From contig CAKQHB010000018.1 of assembly GCA_934234215.1 (NCBI GenBank), positions 1-60,344 on the forward strand: DNA of 60,344 nt, read 5' to 3'. The position numbers were made by a program, and so were the translations under genes. Of this stretch, positions 41,129-49,331 are shown piece after piece (the first letter of the stretch is position 1; the number at the start of each line of letters is the position of its first letter). The notes under the pieces are model-generated. The model ran no database searches, was not told the origin of the DNA, and saw nothing but the letters and a program-made list of their open reading frames with translations. This DNA is from an uncultured Cuneatibacter sp. (GTDB taxonomy: Bacteria; Bacillota; Clostridia; Lachnospirales; Lachnospiraceae).

Positions 41129-41875
41129 TCAGAAACGCTTCCAGTTGTTTGTGCCAGCACGACGGATGGAACGAACAACCAGTCCGTCAACAGAAGTGTT
41201 CTCGGATGCTGCGATAGCAGCGGTGATAACAGCGATCAGTGCCAGATCATCTTCCTCAGCAACCTCTTCTACGGGAGTTGCAGGTGCGGGAGCCGGAGCA
41301 GGTTCTGCTGCTGCCTTCTTCTTTGCCTGACCATCCTGGAACTTGTTGATGAACTTAAAGCAAGAAATAACACCGATGATGATAAACAGGACTACAAATA
41401 CAGTACCCATACCAAGTACAGTATTCAGAGCTGCCTTTTCCATCTTTTCGCCGAAGCTGTACTGTGCTTCTACTGCGATACTGGTCCAGCCAGTGATCTT
41501 CTTATCGGACAGCAGAGATACTTTCAGATCGTGATCAGTATAATCAACGTACATCTCTACATCGTAGCCATCCTCAGTTGTGGTAATGCCGCAGGACTTA
41601 ATACCAACGAAATCACCCAGATCAGGCTGTACCTGTTCCCAAGCCTGCATTGCGTTTGCCATTGTCTCATTGCCGTCTTCCACATAGGAATCATACATAG
41701 CAGTGATGGTCTGATTCTCTGCAGTCTGTCTGAAACAGGTTTCAAATGCATCCTCAGCCTGTGCAGTTAATACTGCAGCGGCTTCGTCAGATACGGGACC
41801 ATAATTAGTCTCTACGCAGGCGGAAAGAGTGGCCAGTCCGAAAACCAGGCATAAGGTCAATATCCACTTTTTCAT
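41129..41875 (-). CDS. OadG-type gamma subunit fused to a lipoprotein domain
   Basis: A 248-residue protein. A lipoprotein signal with lipobox LSAC (Cys20) begins the chain; residues 21-145 are an extracytoplasmic domain. One helix (about 149-173, NTVLGMGTVFVVLFIIIGVISCF) follows, then an Ala/Pro hinge (189-200) and a short cytoplasmic part ending IRRAGTNNWKRF. The helix plus hinge are the usual OadG/gamma features; the normal subunit is only about 80-140 residues, so the N-terminal extension is extra. It probably tethers the complex. GGAGG precedes the ATG; the gene follows mmdA by 17 bases. Confidence 0.82.
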   Translation of the reverse strand: MKKWILTLCLVFGLATLSACVETNYGPVSDEAAAVLTAQAEDAFETCFRQTAENQTITAMYDSYVEDGNETMANAMQAWEQVQPDLGDFVGIKSCGITTTEDGYDVEMYVDYTDHDLKVSLLSDKKITGWTSIAVEAQYSFGEKMEKAALNTVLGMGTVFVVLFIIIGVISCFKFINKFQDGQAKKKAAAEPAPAPAPATPVEEVAEEDDLALIAVITAAIAASENTSVDGLVVRSIRRAGTNNWKRF

Positions 41876-41892
41876 TTTAAAGCCTCCTTTGA

Positions 41893-43338
41893 TTAAACGG
41901 TTCCGTGCTTCTTTACAGGGCGATCTTCTCTCTTTGTATATAACATCTCGAATGCTGCGATTACGCGCTTTCTGGTGCCAGCCGGCTCAATGATGTCATC
42001 TACATAACCGCGCTTTGCTGCTGCTACTGCGGAAGACTGAAGCTCTGCATATGCAGCAGTCTTCTCAGCGATCAGATCAACTGCGCTGTCAGCCTTTGCG
42101 ATCTCATCAGCATACATGATCTTAACAGCACTTGCTGCATCCATCATGCCGATAGAAGCGGTCGGCCAAGCGTAAACGATATCTGCACCGATGGACTTGG
42201 AGTTCATGGTCAGACCAGCGCTGCCGAATGCTTCGCCAACGATTACGGTTACCTTCGGTACGCTTGCATTTGCAAATGCGTAGGTCAGCTTTGCTGCTGC
42301 GCGGGAGATGCTCTTCTCGCTTGCCTTATCAGCCTTGAAGCCCTTAACATTTACCAGAGTCAGTACCGGAATGTTGAAAGCATCACAGAAATCTACGAAT
42401 TCTGCTGCCTTTGTGCATCCTTCCGTAGTCAGAACTGCATCCAAATCCTCGGAAGAACCATCTTCGCCGGTAATTGCGCTGCGGTTTGCAACAGCACCAA
42501 CGGTACCGCCGTTCAGACGGATAAATGCAGTAACCATTTCCTTACCATAGTCAGCCTTCAGCTCATAGAAGAAGTTACTGTCGGAAATCTGAGACAGTGC
42601 GTATACGGTATCTGCTACACCAGCCTCGATGCCAGCGCACTCGCGGTTCAGATCATCTTCACATTCTCCAACAACCTGATCTTCTTCGTTGTTAGAAGGT
42701 AATACAGCTACCAGCTCGCGGATCTTGCTCATCAGAGTTGCCTCATCTGCAACAACATCTACCAGACCAGCCTCTTTTGCCTGGAATTCTGCAGAAGCAG
42801 TATTGCAGGTCTTATTGCCATCCAGAGTGTTCGGCGCATTTACGAACAGCTTTGCATTCTTCTCTTCCATGAATGTAAAGTCGGTCAGGCTCGGAACCAG
42901 TGCCATACCGCCGCCGCAAGTACCAAAGATAGCGGTGATCTGCGGAATCACACCAGATGCCATCGTCTGATTCAGGTACAGTCCGCCGAATGCATCCAGT
43001 GCATCACATGCCTCCTGCAGTCTCAGACCAGCACAGTCTACCAGACCGATCACCGGTGCTCCCATCTTCATAGCCATCTTGTACATAGCTGCGATCTTCT
43101 TAGCATGCATCTCGCCGATCGCTCCGCCTAATACGGAAGCATCCTGGCTGTATACATACACAAGAACTCCGTCCATCGTACCATAACCGGTTACGACTCC
43201 ATCAGCAGGAGTTTCCTGATCCTGCAGGTTAAAATCGGTGTTTCTAGCTGTAACATAGCTACCGACTTCAACGAAGCTGCCCTCATCCAGCAATGCATTG
43301 ATACGATTCATTGCTGTTTCATGCGTAGTATTGCTCAT
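41893..43338 (-). CDS. mmdA: Acyl-CoA-type carboxyltransferase (MmdA/12S-like)
   Basis: A 481-residue carboxyltransferase of the crotonase-like AccD/PccB superfamily. Conserved parts are GVLVYVYSQDASVLGGAIGEMHAKKI, GLVDCAGLRLQE, an oxyanion-type GTCGGGMALVPSLTDF, and the C-terminal half GEAFGSAGLTMNSKSIGADIVYAWPTASIGMMDAASAV. It should transfer a carboxyl between an acyl-CoA (methylmalonyl-, malonyl- or glutaconyl-CoA) and biotin. It is slightly short versus the roughly 510 residues of methylmalonyl-CoA decarboxylase alpha. First gene of the sodium-pump operon. GGAGGG precedes the ATG. Confidence 0.88.
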   Translation of the reverse strand: MSNTTHETAMNRINALLDEGSFVEVGSYVTARNTDFNLQDQETPADGVVTGYGTMDGVLVYVYSQDASVLGGAIGEMHAKKIAAMYKMAMKMGAPVIGLVDCAGLRLQEACDALDAFGGLYLNQTMASGVIPQITAIFGTCGGGMALVPSLTDFTFMEEKNAKLFVNAPNTLDGNKTCNTASAEFQAKEAGLVDVVADEATLMSKIRELVAVLPSNNEEDQVVGECEDDLNRECAGIEAGVADTVYALSQISDSNFFYELKADYGKEMVTAFIRLNGGTVGAVANRSAITGEDGSSEDLDAVLTTEGCTKAAEFVDFCDAFNIPVLTLVNVKGFKADKASEKSISRAAAKLTYAFANASVPKVTVIVGEAFGSAGLTMNSKSIGADIVYAWPTASIGMMDAASAVKIMYADEIAKADSAVDLIAEKTAAYAELQSSAVAAAKRGYVDDIIEPAGTRKRVIAAFEMLYTKREDRPVKKHGTV

Positions 43339-43419
43339 TACATCTGCCCTCCATGTTTTCTATTTGTGAAACTTACGTGCCAAATTCGACACGAAAAGTC
43401 CAACTTCATCCGATTACCT

Positions 43420-43448
43420 ATTATAAACGGAAAGTACAATCAAGGCAA
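43420..43448 (-). promoter_or_regulatory. Promoter of the sodium-pump decarboxylase operon
   Basis: On the minus strand TTGCCT (43443-43448), 17 bases, TATAAT (43420-43425), about 80 bases ahead of mmdA. A further TTGATT overlaps the spacer but is too close to the -10. Confidence 0.72.
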
Positions 43449-43468
43449 GCATATTTTTGTCCTGTTTC

Positions 43469-44686
43469 TCATAAAATAGCAGATTTAGTATTTGTGTTTC
43501 CTAATAAAAATAGTTCCAATAGTTCCTGAATGCAGTCCACCAGTACGGTCCGCCTGACACTCTGCTCCGCTGTGATCGGAATTTCCGCCTGCAAAGCGTC
43601 ATTCATCCAGACCTGCACACTGCCAATCCGCTCTCCCGCCTGCACCGGCGCTTCCAGACTCTCCGGATATAGCGTTTCCACTCGAATGCGATCTGATTCC
43701 TGCAGCAACAGACAGACTTCTCCCTGATATCCCACCGACACCGCATCCGCTCTTCCATTTTGCACCGGGATCTCTGCCAGATGTTCCTTTCCGCTCACAA
43801 CGGTCTGCCACGCGAACTGTTCCTTTCCATATTCAAATAACGTCCGCATATCCTCCCATTTTTTTGTTTTTTGCGGCGGCCAACCGCAGGCGAGCACCAC
43901 CGCGATCAATTCCCGGTCTTCCTCCCAGCTCGCGCCCACAAAACAATATCCCGCTGCCCCAGTAAACCCGGTCTTGATCCCCAAAGCCCCTTTTCGCTGC
44001 GTCAGGAAGGCATCGTGATTTGTCACGGTGTACGTCACCTTTCCATCCACATCCGAAAATACATAATCCCGCGTCGCGATAATTTTCAAAAAAGCATCGT
44101 TCTGCAGCGCATACTGCGCCAACCGTGCCAGATCCAGCGCGCATGAACCGTTTCCGTCCCGATCTAATCCATTCGGCGTCACAAAATATGTCTTCGTCAT
44201 GCCCAGTTCCTTCGCCTTCTCATTCATCCGCTTTGCAAATGCTTCCTCACTCCCCGCAATCCCTTCCGCCACCACCACAGCTACATCATTGTCCGACTCC
44301 AGCATCATCGCATACAGCAGGTCTCGCAAATAAAAACGCTGCCCCGCCTGAACACCAAGCCGCACCTGGGGTTGACTCGCCGCATAGGATGTCACTTTGC
44401 AAATCTGTTCTTCCGCCCCCTGCTCCAATGCCAGCAGGCATGTCATGATCTTTGTCGTGCTCGCCACCGGCATAAAATCCGACTCATTCTTTCCGTATAA
44501 AATTCTGCCGGTCCGGGCTTCCACCAGAACCGCCGAATTCGCCTGAAGGGGCAGGGAAACCGTTTTCTCTGCTTCTGCATTAGCAGCCAAAGCGGTGCTT
44601 CCGGTACATAAAAATCGGCATAAAAAAAGAAAAATCAGAAGCCTCGCAATCTTAGTCCTTCTGATCTTTCCAGTATTTCGAATCAT
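43469..44686 (-). CDS. D-alanyl-D-alanine carboxypeptidase (DacF-type), copy 1
   Basis: A 405-residue secreted penicillin-binding protein trimming the terminal D-Ala of peptidoglycan peptides. A signal peptide (basic start, hydrophobic about 13-32, ending near TALA) precedes Ser76-TTK79, the SDN motif (131-133) and KTG (238-240); a C-terminal beta domain (PBP5_C, about 295-380) and a weakly amphipathic end (LLELFLLGN) follow. GGGAGG lies 8 bases before the ATG. A TATAAT at 44711-44716 with a poor -35 may drive it. A paralogue lies at 50755. Confidence 0.92.
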   Translation of the reverse strand: MIRNTGKIRRTKIARLLIFLFLCRFLCTGSTALAANAEAEKTVSLPLQANSAVLVEARTGRILYGKNESDFMPVASTTKIMTCLLALEQGAEEQICKVTSYAASQPQVRLGVQAGQRFYLRDLLYAMMLESDNDVAVVVAEGIAGSEEAFAKRMNEKAKELGMTKTYFVTPNGLDRDGNGSCALDLARLAQYALQNDAFLKIIATRDYVFSDVDGKVTYTVTNHDAFLTQRKGALGIKTGFTGAAGYCFVGASWEEDRELIAVVLACGWPPQKTKKWEDMRTLFEYGKEQFAWQTVVSGKEHLAEIPVQNGRADAVSVGYQGEVCLLLQESDRIRVETLYPESLEAPVQAGERIGSVQVWMNDALQAEIPITAEQSVRRTVLVDCIQELLELFLLGNTNTKSAIL

Positions 44687-44987
44687 AGCAATGCCTCCCG
44701 GCTTTTTTTCATTATACGAAAGAAGCCTGATTTCTATGCGCCCACCATTTGCTATGTACTTTATTTCTCTTGAGGCTCTATAAATATCTGTTTCCCTCAA
44801 ACATCTTTCTTTTATATCTGCATATATATGTAACCCAAAGAGAATACCTCCCACTAGAACCTTCTCTCGACAGATTCTTGCGCGTGCAACATTTTCTTTC
44901 CTATCGCGAAAACTGTTTGATTAGATAAAAACACAAGTCCAAATAACATTGTGCAATTTTCGTCGTGGAGAGGATGCTGTATCCATT
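44687..44987. other. Non-coding stretch without clear features
   Basis: About 300 bases between the dac gene and the first palindrome after cls. Apart from the possible dac -10 box at 44711-44716 and its leader I see no convincing gene, terminator or repeat here. Short open frames present have no ribosome sites. Confidence 0.5.
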
Positions 44988-45029
44988 CGGGAGCGCTCTG
45001 TCTGAGCCATAGGCGAGTTAGCGCTCCCG
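44988..45029. repeat. Perfect 10-bp inverted repeat
   Basis: CGGGAGCGCT (44988-44997) and AGCGCTCCCG (45020-45029) flank a 22-nt loop. It has no T-run, so is a poor intrinsic terminator. It lies 32 bases from the 181-nt palindrome, and the two may belong to one element. Confidence 0.65.
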
Positions 45030-45061
45030 CATTTCCTTTTCGGCGCATAAAAAATATGGCA

Positions 45062-45242
45062 AAAAGAAAATGTCGCTGACTAGGGATTTCCATTGTCGGC
45101 GTTTCCGTTACGAGTCTGCATCGCTTCCGTTATTTGCGATCCGTTCAAGCGTGAGCGCGTTATCGCAAATAACGAGAAAGAAGCGATGTAGTACGAGTAG
45201 GAAACAAGACACGGAAATTCTCAGTCAGCGGCATTTTCTTTT
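45062..45242. repeat. 181-nt imperfect palindrome downstream of cls
   Basis: The outer 30 bases of each side (45062-45091 and 45213-45242) match as inverted repeats at 26 positions. Inner matching blocks are GTTTCC, CATCGCTTC and the 13-mer CGTTATTTGCGAT (45128-45140 with 45162-45174), leaving a 21-nt loop. The whole folds into one long hairpin. It begins 19 bases past the cls stop codon and ends in T-rich sequence on the minus strand, so it can terminate transcription, but its length suggests a palindromic mobile unit (MITE-like) or structured RNA. Confidence 0.75.
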
Positions 45243-45260
45243 ATTATTTTTCTATGTTGT

Positions 45261-46925
45261 TTACATCAACGGCGCCAGCAATCTCATCACTGCTCCCATC
45301 ATTTTCGTTCCCAGCTTCCGCTTCTTCACATCTTCCTGCGTGATTTTCTGGCTTCGCGCCATTGTCTTCTGCATGTCGTCTTCGATGTCCGCAATGACAG
45401 GTGCCTGATACAGGTACACAGCGCACTCGTAATGCAGGTAAAAGCTACGGAAATCCATATTGATGGAGCCCACAACGGCTTTCACATCATCACAGGCGAA
45501 TGTCTTTGCGTGCAGAAATCCTTCGGTAAATTCGTAGATCTGTACGCCTGCATCTAACAGCTCGCTGTAGTAGGTCTTCGCCAGCGCGAAGGCATATTTT
45601 TTATCTGGAATGTGCGGCATGAGGATAATAACCTCCACACCGCGCTGGGCCGCGAAGCAAAGGGCGTTTCGCATTTCCTGACTAAGCACGAGATACGGTG
45701 TCATGATATGCACATAGCGCTCTGCCCGGTTGATGATGTCCAGATAGACATTTTCCGCGATGTTTTCTCCCTCATTCGGGCTGGAGGCATAAGGCAGCAC
45801 ATATCCGCCTCCGGAAACCGTCGGGACAAGTCCCCGCTCCCTCCAGGAGTCTTTCCATTCCTGCGGAACTTTCAAATATTGCTCATATTTGTCTTCCTGT
45901 CTTTCATCGGTGTTCCACATCTGAAGGAACAGCAGCGTCATAGACTGTACGACGTTGCCTTTCAGACGAATCGCATTGTCCTTCCAGTAGCCGAATCGCT
46001 CCTGCTTGTTGATGTATTCATCCGCCAGATTCACACCACCGGTAAATGCCACTCTGCCGTCGATAATCAGGATTTTCCGATGATCGCGGTTGTTCTGCCT
46101 GCTGGTCAGTGCCGGGCGAAGCGGCGCAAATACTTTACACTTGATGCCGATGGCATTGACTTCTTTTGCATAGGACACCGGTACTTTATCGAACATACAC
46201 ATGCCATCGTACAATACGCGCACTTCCACGCCCTTACGAACTTTTTCATGCAGAATCCGCAGCACCTGTCCCCACATCTCACCTTCCTGAATAATAAAAT
46301 ATTCCAGAAAAATAAAGTGCTCAGCGCTTTCCAGTTCCTGCAGCAGTGTCTCAAAAAACTCCTCGCCGCTGGGGTAGTAAGTGGCATCATCCAGTCTGGA
46401 AATCGGCAATCCAATGACATTTTCTACATAAGAAGCCAGTGCTGCTGTACCAGAACCATCCCGTATTTCTTCCAGCACGCTCTCTTTTTGCCTGCCGTAC
46501 TTTTTCGTCCGTTCCCGGATTTCCCACTGCCGTTTTGCGATCAGTCTGGAACCTACCTGCGACTGAATGAACAGATACAGCAGACCGCCGAAGATGGGCA
46601 GACTGGACATCAGCACGATCCACGCTGTCTGAAATGCCACATTATCCCGTCTGTTGACAACAGAAATCGTCAAGATCATACCGGCGATCCAGAATGCTAC
46701 CAAATAATAAACAAGATATTGGCTCAGATAAAGAGCTCCCCACACAATAACCGCCAGCTGCAGCGCTACCATCAGCAGGATAAAAAAGGTTCGTCCAAAA
46801 ATGACGCGCTGAATGCCGCGGCGGCTCTTCTGCAGCAGGTAAAGAGCTTTCTTCTTTTCTTTGCCCTGCGCGTTTTCATATGTTTTTTTTACGGAAATCG
46901 TATCTGTCTTTTGTTTTTCTTTCAT
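45261..46925 (-). CDS. cls: Cardiolipin synthase
   Basis: A 554-residue phospholipase-D-superfamily membrane enzyme joining two phosphatidylglycerols to cardiolipin plus glycerol. A basic N-terminus precedes helices at about 44-66, 68-91 and 99-120. The two HKD motifs are HRKILIIDG from His282 (with GGVN downstream) and HAKTFACDD from His472 (followed by GSINMDFRS). About 50 residues longer than the common bacterial enzyme, mainly at the N-terminus. The ATG directly abuts the scpB stop codon (TAAATG) and GAGG lies just before it, so it is coupled to scpA-scpB. Confidence 0.93.
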   Translation of the reverse strand: MKEKQKTDTISVKKTYENAQGKEKKKALYLLQKSRRGIQRVIFGRTFFILLMVALQLAVIVWGALYLSQYLVYYLVAFWIAGMILTISVVNRRDNVAFQTAWIVLMSSLPIFGGLLYLFIQSQVGSRLIAKRQWEIRERTKKYGRQKESVLEEIRDGSGTAALASYVENVIGLPISRLDDATYYPSGEEFFETLLQELESAEHFIFLEYFIIQEGEMWGQVLRILHEKVRKGVEVRVLYDGMCMFDKVPVSYAKEVNAIGIKCKVFAPLRPALTSRQNNRDHRKILIIDGRVAFTGGVNLADEYINKQERFGYWKDNAIRLKGNVVQSMTLLFLQMWNTDERQEDKYEQYLKVPQEWKDSWRERGLVPTVSGGGYVLPYASSPNEGENIAENVYLDIINRAERYVHIMTPYLVLSQEMRNALCFAAQRGVEVIILMPHIPDKKYAFALAKTYYSELLDAGVQIYEFTEGFLHAKTFACDDVKAVVGSINMDFRSFYLHYECAVYLYQAPVIADIEDDMQKTMARSQKITQEDVKKRKLGTKMMGAVMRLLAPLM

Positions 46926-47552
46926 TTATACCTCGACTTGAACAGGCTCTTCCCGCTGTTCTGCTGAACTTTTTGCCTCTGTGTCTGCGTTTTCGTCCTG
47001 CGGCACTTCCGCTTCCGCCTCTGCCTTCCACTCTTCCAGCTCCGAAGAATCTGCTACCGGCAGATCCGAAATGGATGAAATCCCGAATGTCCGCAAAAAC
47101 TCTTCCGTCGTGCCAAACAGGATCGGGCGCCCCGGTGCGTCCAGTCTGCCTTTTTCCTCGATCAGTCCAAATTCCAACAGACGGTTCACTGCATGATCGC
47201 TGCCGACACCACGGATCTTCTCGATCTCGCTTCTCGGAACTGGCTGCTTATACGCAATGATCGAGAGTGTTTCCAGAACCGCTTCCGTCAGCACCTGCTT
47301 TTTCGGTTGTGATACCAGCTTGATCAGATACGGATAATATTCCGCTGTCGTGCACATCTGCACGCTGTCCTCTAACTCCAGCAGCATCATGCCTCGTCCA
47401 TTTTCTTTATAACTGCGCTGCATATCCCGCAGGATCGTCCAGACTTTCTGCTCCGGCAGTTCCAGAAGCTCCGCCAGCGATGCCACCGGCACAGACTTTC
47501 CCATCGTAAACAGCACCGCCTCGATAATCCCTTCCGCTTTCTGCTGCTCCAT
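46926..47552 (-). CDS. scpB: Segregation and condensation protein B
   Basis: A 208-residue accessory subunit of the SMC condensin complex. The two winged-helix domains are seen in GIIEAVLFTMGKSVPVASLAELL and in ALETLSIIAYKQPVPRSEIEKIRGVGSDHAVNRLLE (the family's most conserved stretch), with GRPILFGTTEEFLRTFG. An acidic tail ends the chain. GAGGG precedes the chosen ATG; a GTG 12 bases upstream is less likely. It lies 18 bases after scpA. Confidence 0.95.
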   Translation of the reverse strand: MEQQKAEGIIEAVLFTMGKSVPVASLAELLELPEQKVWTILRDMQRSYKENGRGMMLLELEDSVQMCTTAEYYPYLIKLVSQPKKQVLTEAVLETLSIIAYKQPVPRSEIEKIRGVGSDHAVNRLLEFGLIEEKGRLDAPGRPILFGTTEEFLRTFGISSISDLPVADSSELEEWKAEAEAEVPQDENADTEAKSSAEQREEPVQVEV

Positions 47553-47570
47553 CTTTTCCCTCACTTTTCT

Positions 47571-48356
47571 TTATCCGTCATACTGCTCCAGATCCTGCTC
47601 TGTCAGCGCATCTGCAGCCGCTTCATTCCATTCCATCTCAATATCGCCGAACGTCTCTTCCTGTACCGCTGTGATCTGACCGACTTTCATCAGCTCCAAA
47701 ACCGCCAGAAACGTCACGACAACTGCCATACGGCTCTTTTGTTCTTCCAACAATGCCGAAAAAGAAAACTTCTTTTTCTTTCTGCCCATCCGCTGCACAG
47801 AGCGGATCTTATCCGAGACTTTGATTGGCTCCTGTCTGATCGTGCCAAACTTGCTTCGAATCGGATCAAGACGATCTTCTCTCCGCTTTAATGCCTGCTC
47901 ATATAACAGTTGCAGACGCTCCATCGTTACCGGTGCAAACAGTGCCTGCACATCCACCGGTTCCTCATAGGCAGACACTTCCTTCGGAATTGTCGCCGTC
48001 TTATAAAAGCGCATTTCTGCGTCTTCCTGCCATTCCCGCAGCTCTGCCGCCATTGTCTTATATAATTTATATTCCAGCAGACGCTCCACCAGTTCTTCTC
48101 TCGGATCTTCCTCTTCCTCTTTTTCTTCTTTCGGAAGAAGCATCCGGGATTTGATATCCAAAAGCGTCGCCGCCATCACCAGAAATTCGCTGACAACATC
48201 CAGATTTTCCTGCTGCATCGCACTGACATACGCCAGGTATTGTTCTGTGATCTCCGCGATCGGAATGTCATAAATACTGACTTTATTTTTTTCGATCAGA
48301 TGCAGTAACAGATCCAGCGGCCCCTCAAATGCTTCCAGCTTTACTTCCAGCTCCAT
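47571..48356 (-). CDS. scpA: Segregation and condensation protein A
   Basis: A 261-residue kleisin that bridges the SMC heads. The N-terminal MELEVKLEAFEGPLDLLLHLIEKNKVSIYDIPIAEITEQYL is the family signature; a Glu-rich linker follows LDIKSRMLLPKEE, and the C-terminal winged helix includes VVTFLAVLELMKVGQITAVQEETFGDIEM. The start is set by GGAG before the MELEV ATG, although the frame is open further. Operon scpA-scpB-cls; smc is not in the window. Confidence 0.95.
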   Translation of the reverse strand: MELEVKLEAFEGPLDLLLHLIEKNKVSIYDIPIAEITEQYLAYVSAMQQENLDVVSEFLVMAATLLDIKSRMLLPKEEKEEEEDPREELVERLLEYKLYKTMAAELREWQEDAEMRFYKTATIPKEVSAYEEPVDVQALFAPVTMERLQLLYEQALKRREDRLDPIRSKFGTIRQEPIKVSDKIRSVQRMGRKKKKFSFSALLEEQKSRMAVVVTFLAVLELMKVGQITAVQEETFGDIEMEWNEAAADALTEQDLEQYDG

Positions 48357-48425
48357 AAATTCTTCTCTCTCCTGCAGTGCCCTCATCCAAAGGCAAACAC
48401 TGCGCATTTTTCTTTCAACCTCTTA

Positions 48426-49331
48426 TCAATTCTGTCTATCTTCGTCGGGCTCCTGCGGCACACGAAGGTGCACTACCAGCAGCTGTGACACATTGTTCAG
48501 GCGAATGTCAATGGAATGTGTCCCAAGCCCGGCGCTCACTGCCGCATAAGCACTTTCGCCCGGCATTTTATAGATCCCACGGGTATACGGGTAAAAAAAC
48601 TGAAACTGCGGTGTCATCAGACCTCCGACCTTCGGCAGGCGAATCGTGCCGCCATGAAAGTGTCCGGAAATACTCAGATCCGCTCCCCACGCTGCATACT
48701 CTTCCGCATACAGCGGACAGTGTGCCAATAAGATCTGAAATGCCTCCCTGTCTGCCGCCCCCAGACGCTGCTCCAGTTCTCCGGACCGCATTGGAAGCTT
48801 TCGTCCTTTTTTTAAATAGTATTGCTTCGGAAGATGCATGCCCGTCACACGGAGATCCCCCATGCCTGGTTTTCCTTCGAGATAAGCAGACGCATTTTGC
48901 AGATGGATCACACCAGTCTGGGCTAACCACGCATCAAACTTTTCCCGATTTTCCTGTCGCTGCTCATGATTGCCATCCCCGTAATAGACCGGATAGCGCT
49001 TCGTCAGTTCCCGCAAAAAATGTCCCAATGGTTCTAATTTTAACGGCTTTTTTCCATGATGTTCTGTAATCATATCCCCGGCGATCAGTATCACGTCCGG
49101 ATGCGCCGCCTCGATTGCAGTAAGCAGCTCGCAGTTATCTTTTCCGAATTGATTATCATGCAGATCTGCCAGCACGACCATCGTATAGCCGTCCCAGTCC
49201 GCTCCCAGTTTCTCCGTGGAAATCTCATACACATCTGTCTGAATGTGCGTCCGTTCCCACTTAGAACGAAACAGCAGAAGCGCTGCGAGTAACGCTCCTG
49301 CTGCCACACATGTCACAATGACCGCCATCAT
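48426..49331 (-). CDS. Membrane-anchored metallophosphoesterase
   Basis: A 301-residue calcineurin-like phosphoesterase with one N-terminal helix (about 3-20) and the catalytic domain outside or at the membrane face. Metal motifs: LADLHDNQFG, GDM near residue 85, GNHEQ, and SGHFHGGTIRLP near the end. Such proteins (YkuE/YaeI type) can be exported phosphodiesterases; the substrate is unknown. Its ATG overlaps the aminotransferase stop in an ATGA junction, implying co-translation. Confidence 0.88.
   Translation of the reverse strand: MMAVIVTCVAAGALLAALLLFRSKWERTHIQTDVYEISTEKLGADWDGYTMVVLADLHDNQFGKDNCELLTAIEAAHPDVILIAGDMITEHHGKKPLKLEPLGHFLRELTKRYPVYYGDGNHEQRQENREKFDAWLAQTGVIHLQNASAYLEGKPGMGDLRVTGMHLPKQYYLKKGRKLPMRSGELEQRLGAADREAFQILLAHCPLYAEEYAAWGADLSISGHFHGGTIRLPKVGGLMTPQFQFFYPYTRGIYKMPGESAYAAVSAGLGTHSIDIRLNNVSQLLVVHLRVPQEPDEDRQN

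Noticed and set aside
45070..45408. Open frame of 112 codons through the palindrome
   Set aside because: Runs along the inverted repeat and then antisense to cls; no ribosome site.
45612..46967. Open frame of 451 codons on the plus strand
   Set aside because: Antisense shadow of cls and the end of scpB; no domains and implausible composition, while cls has both HKD motifs.
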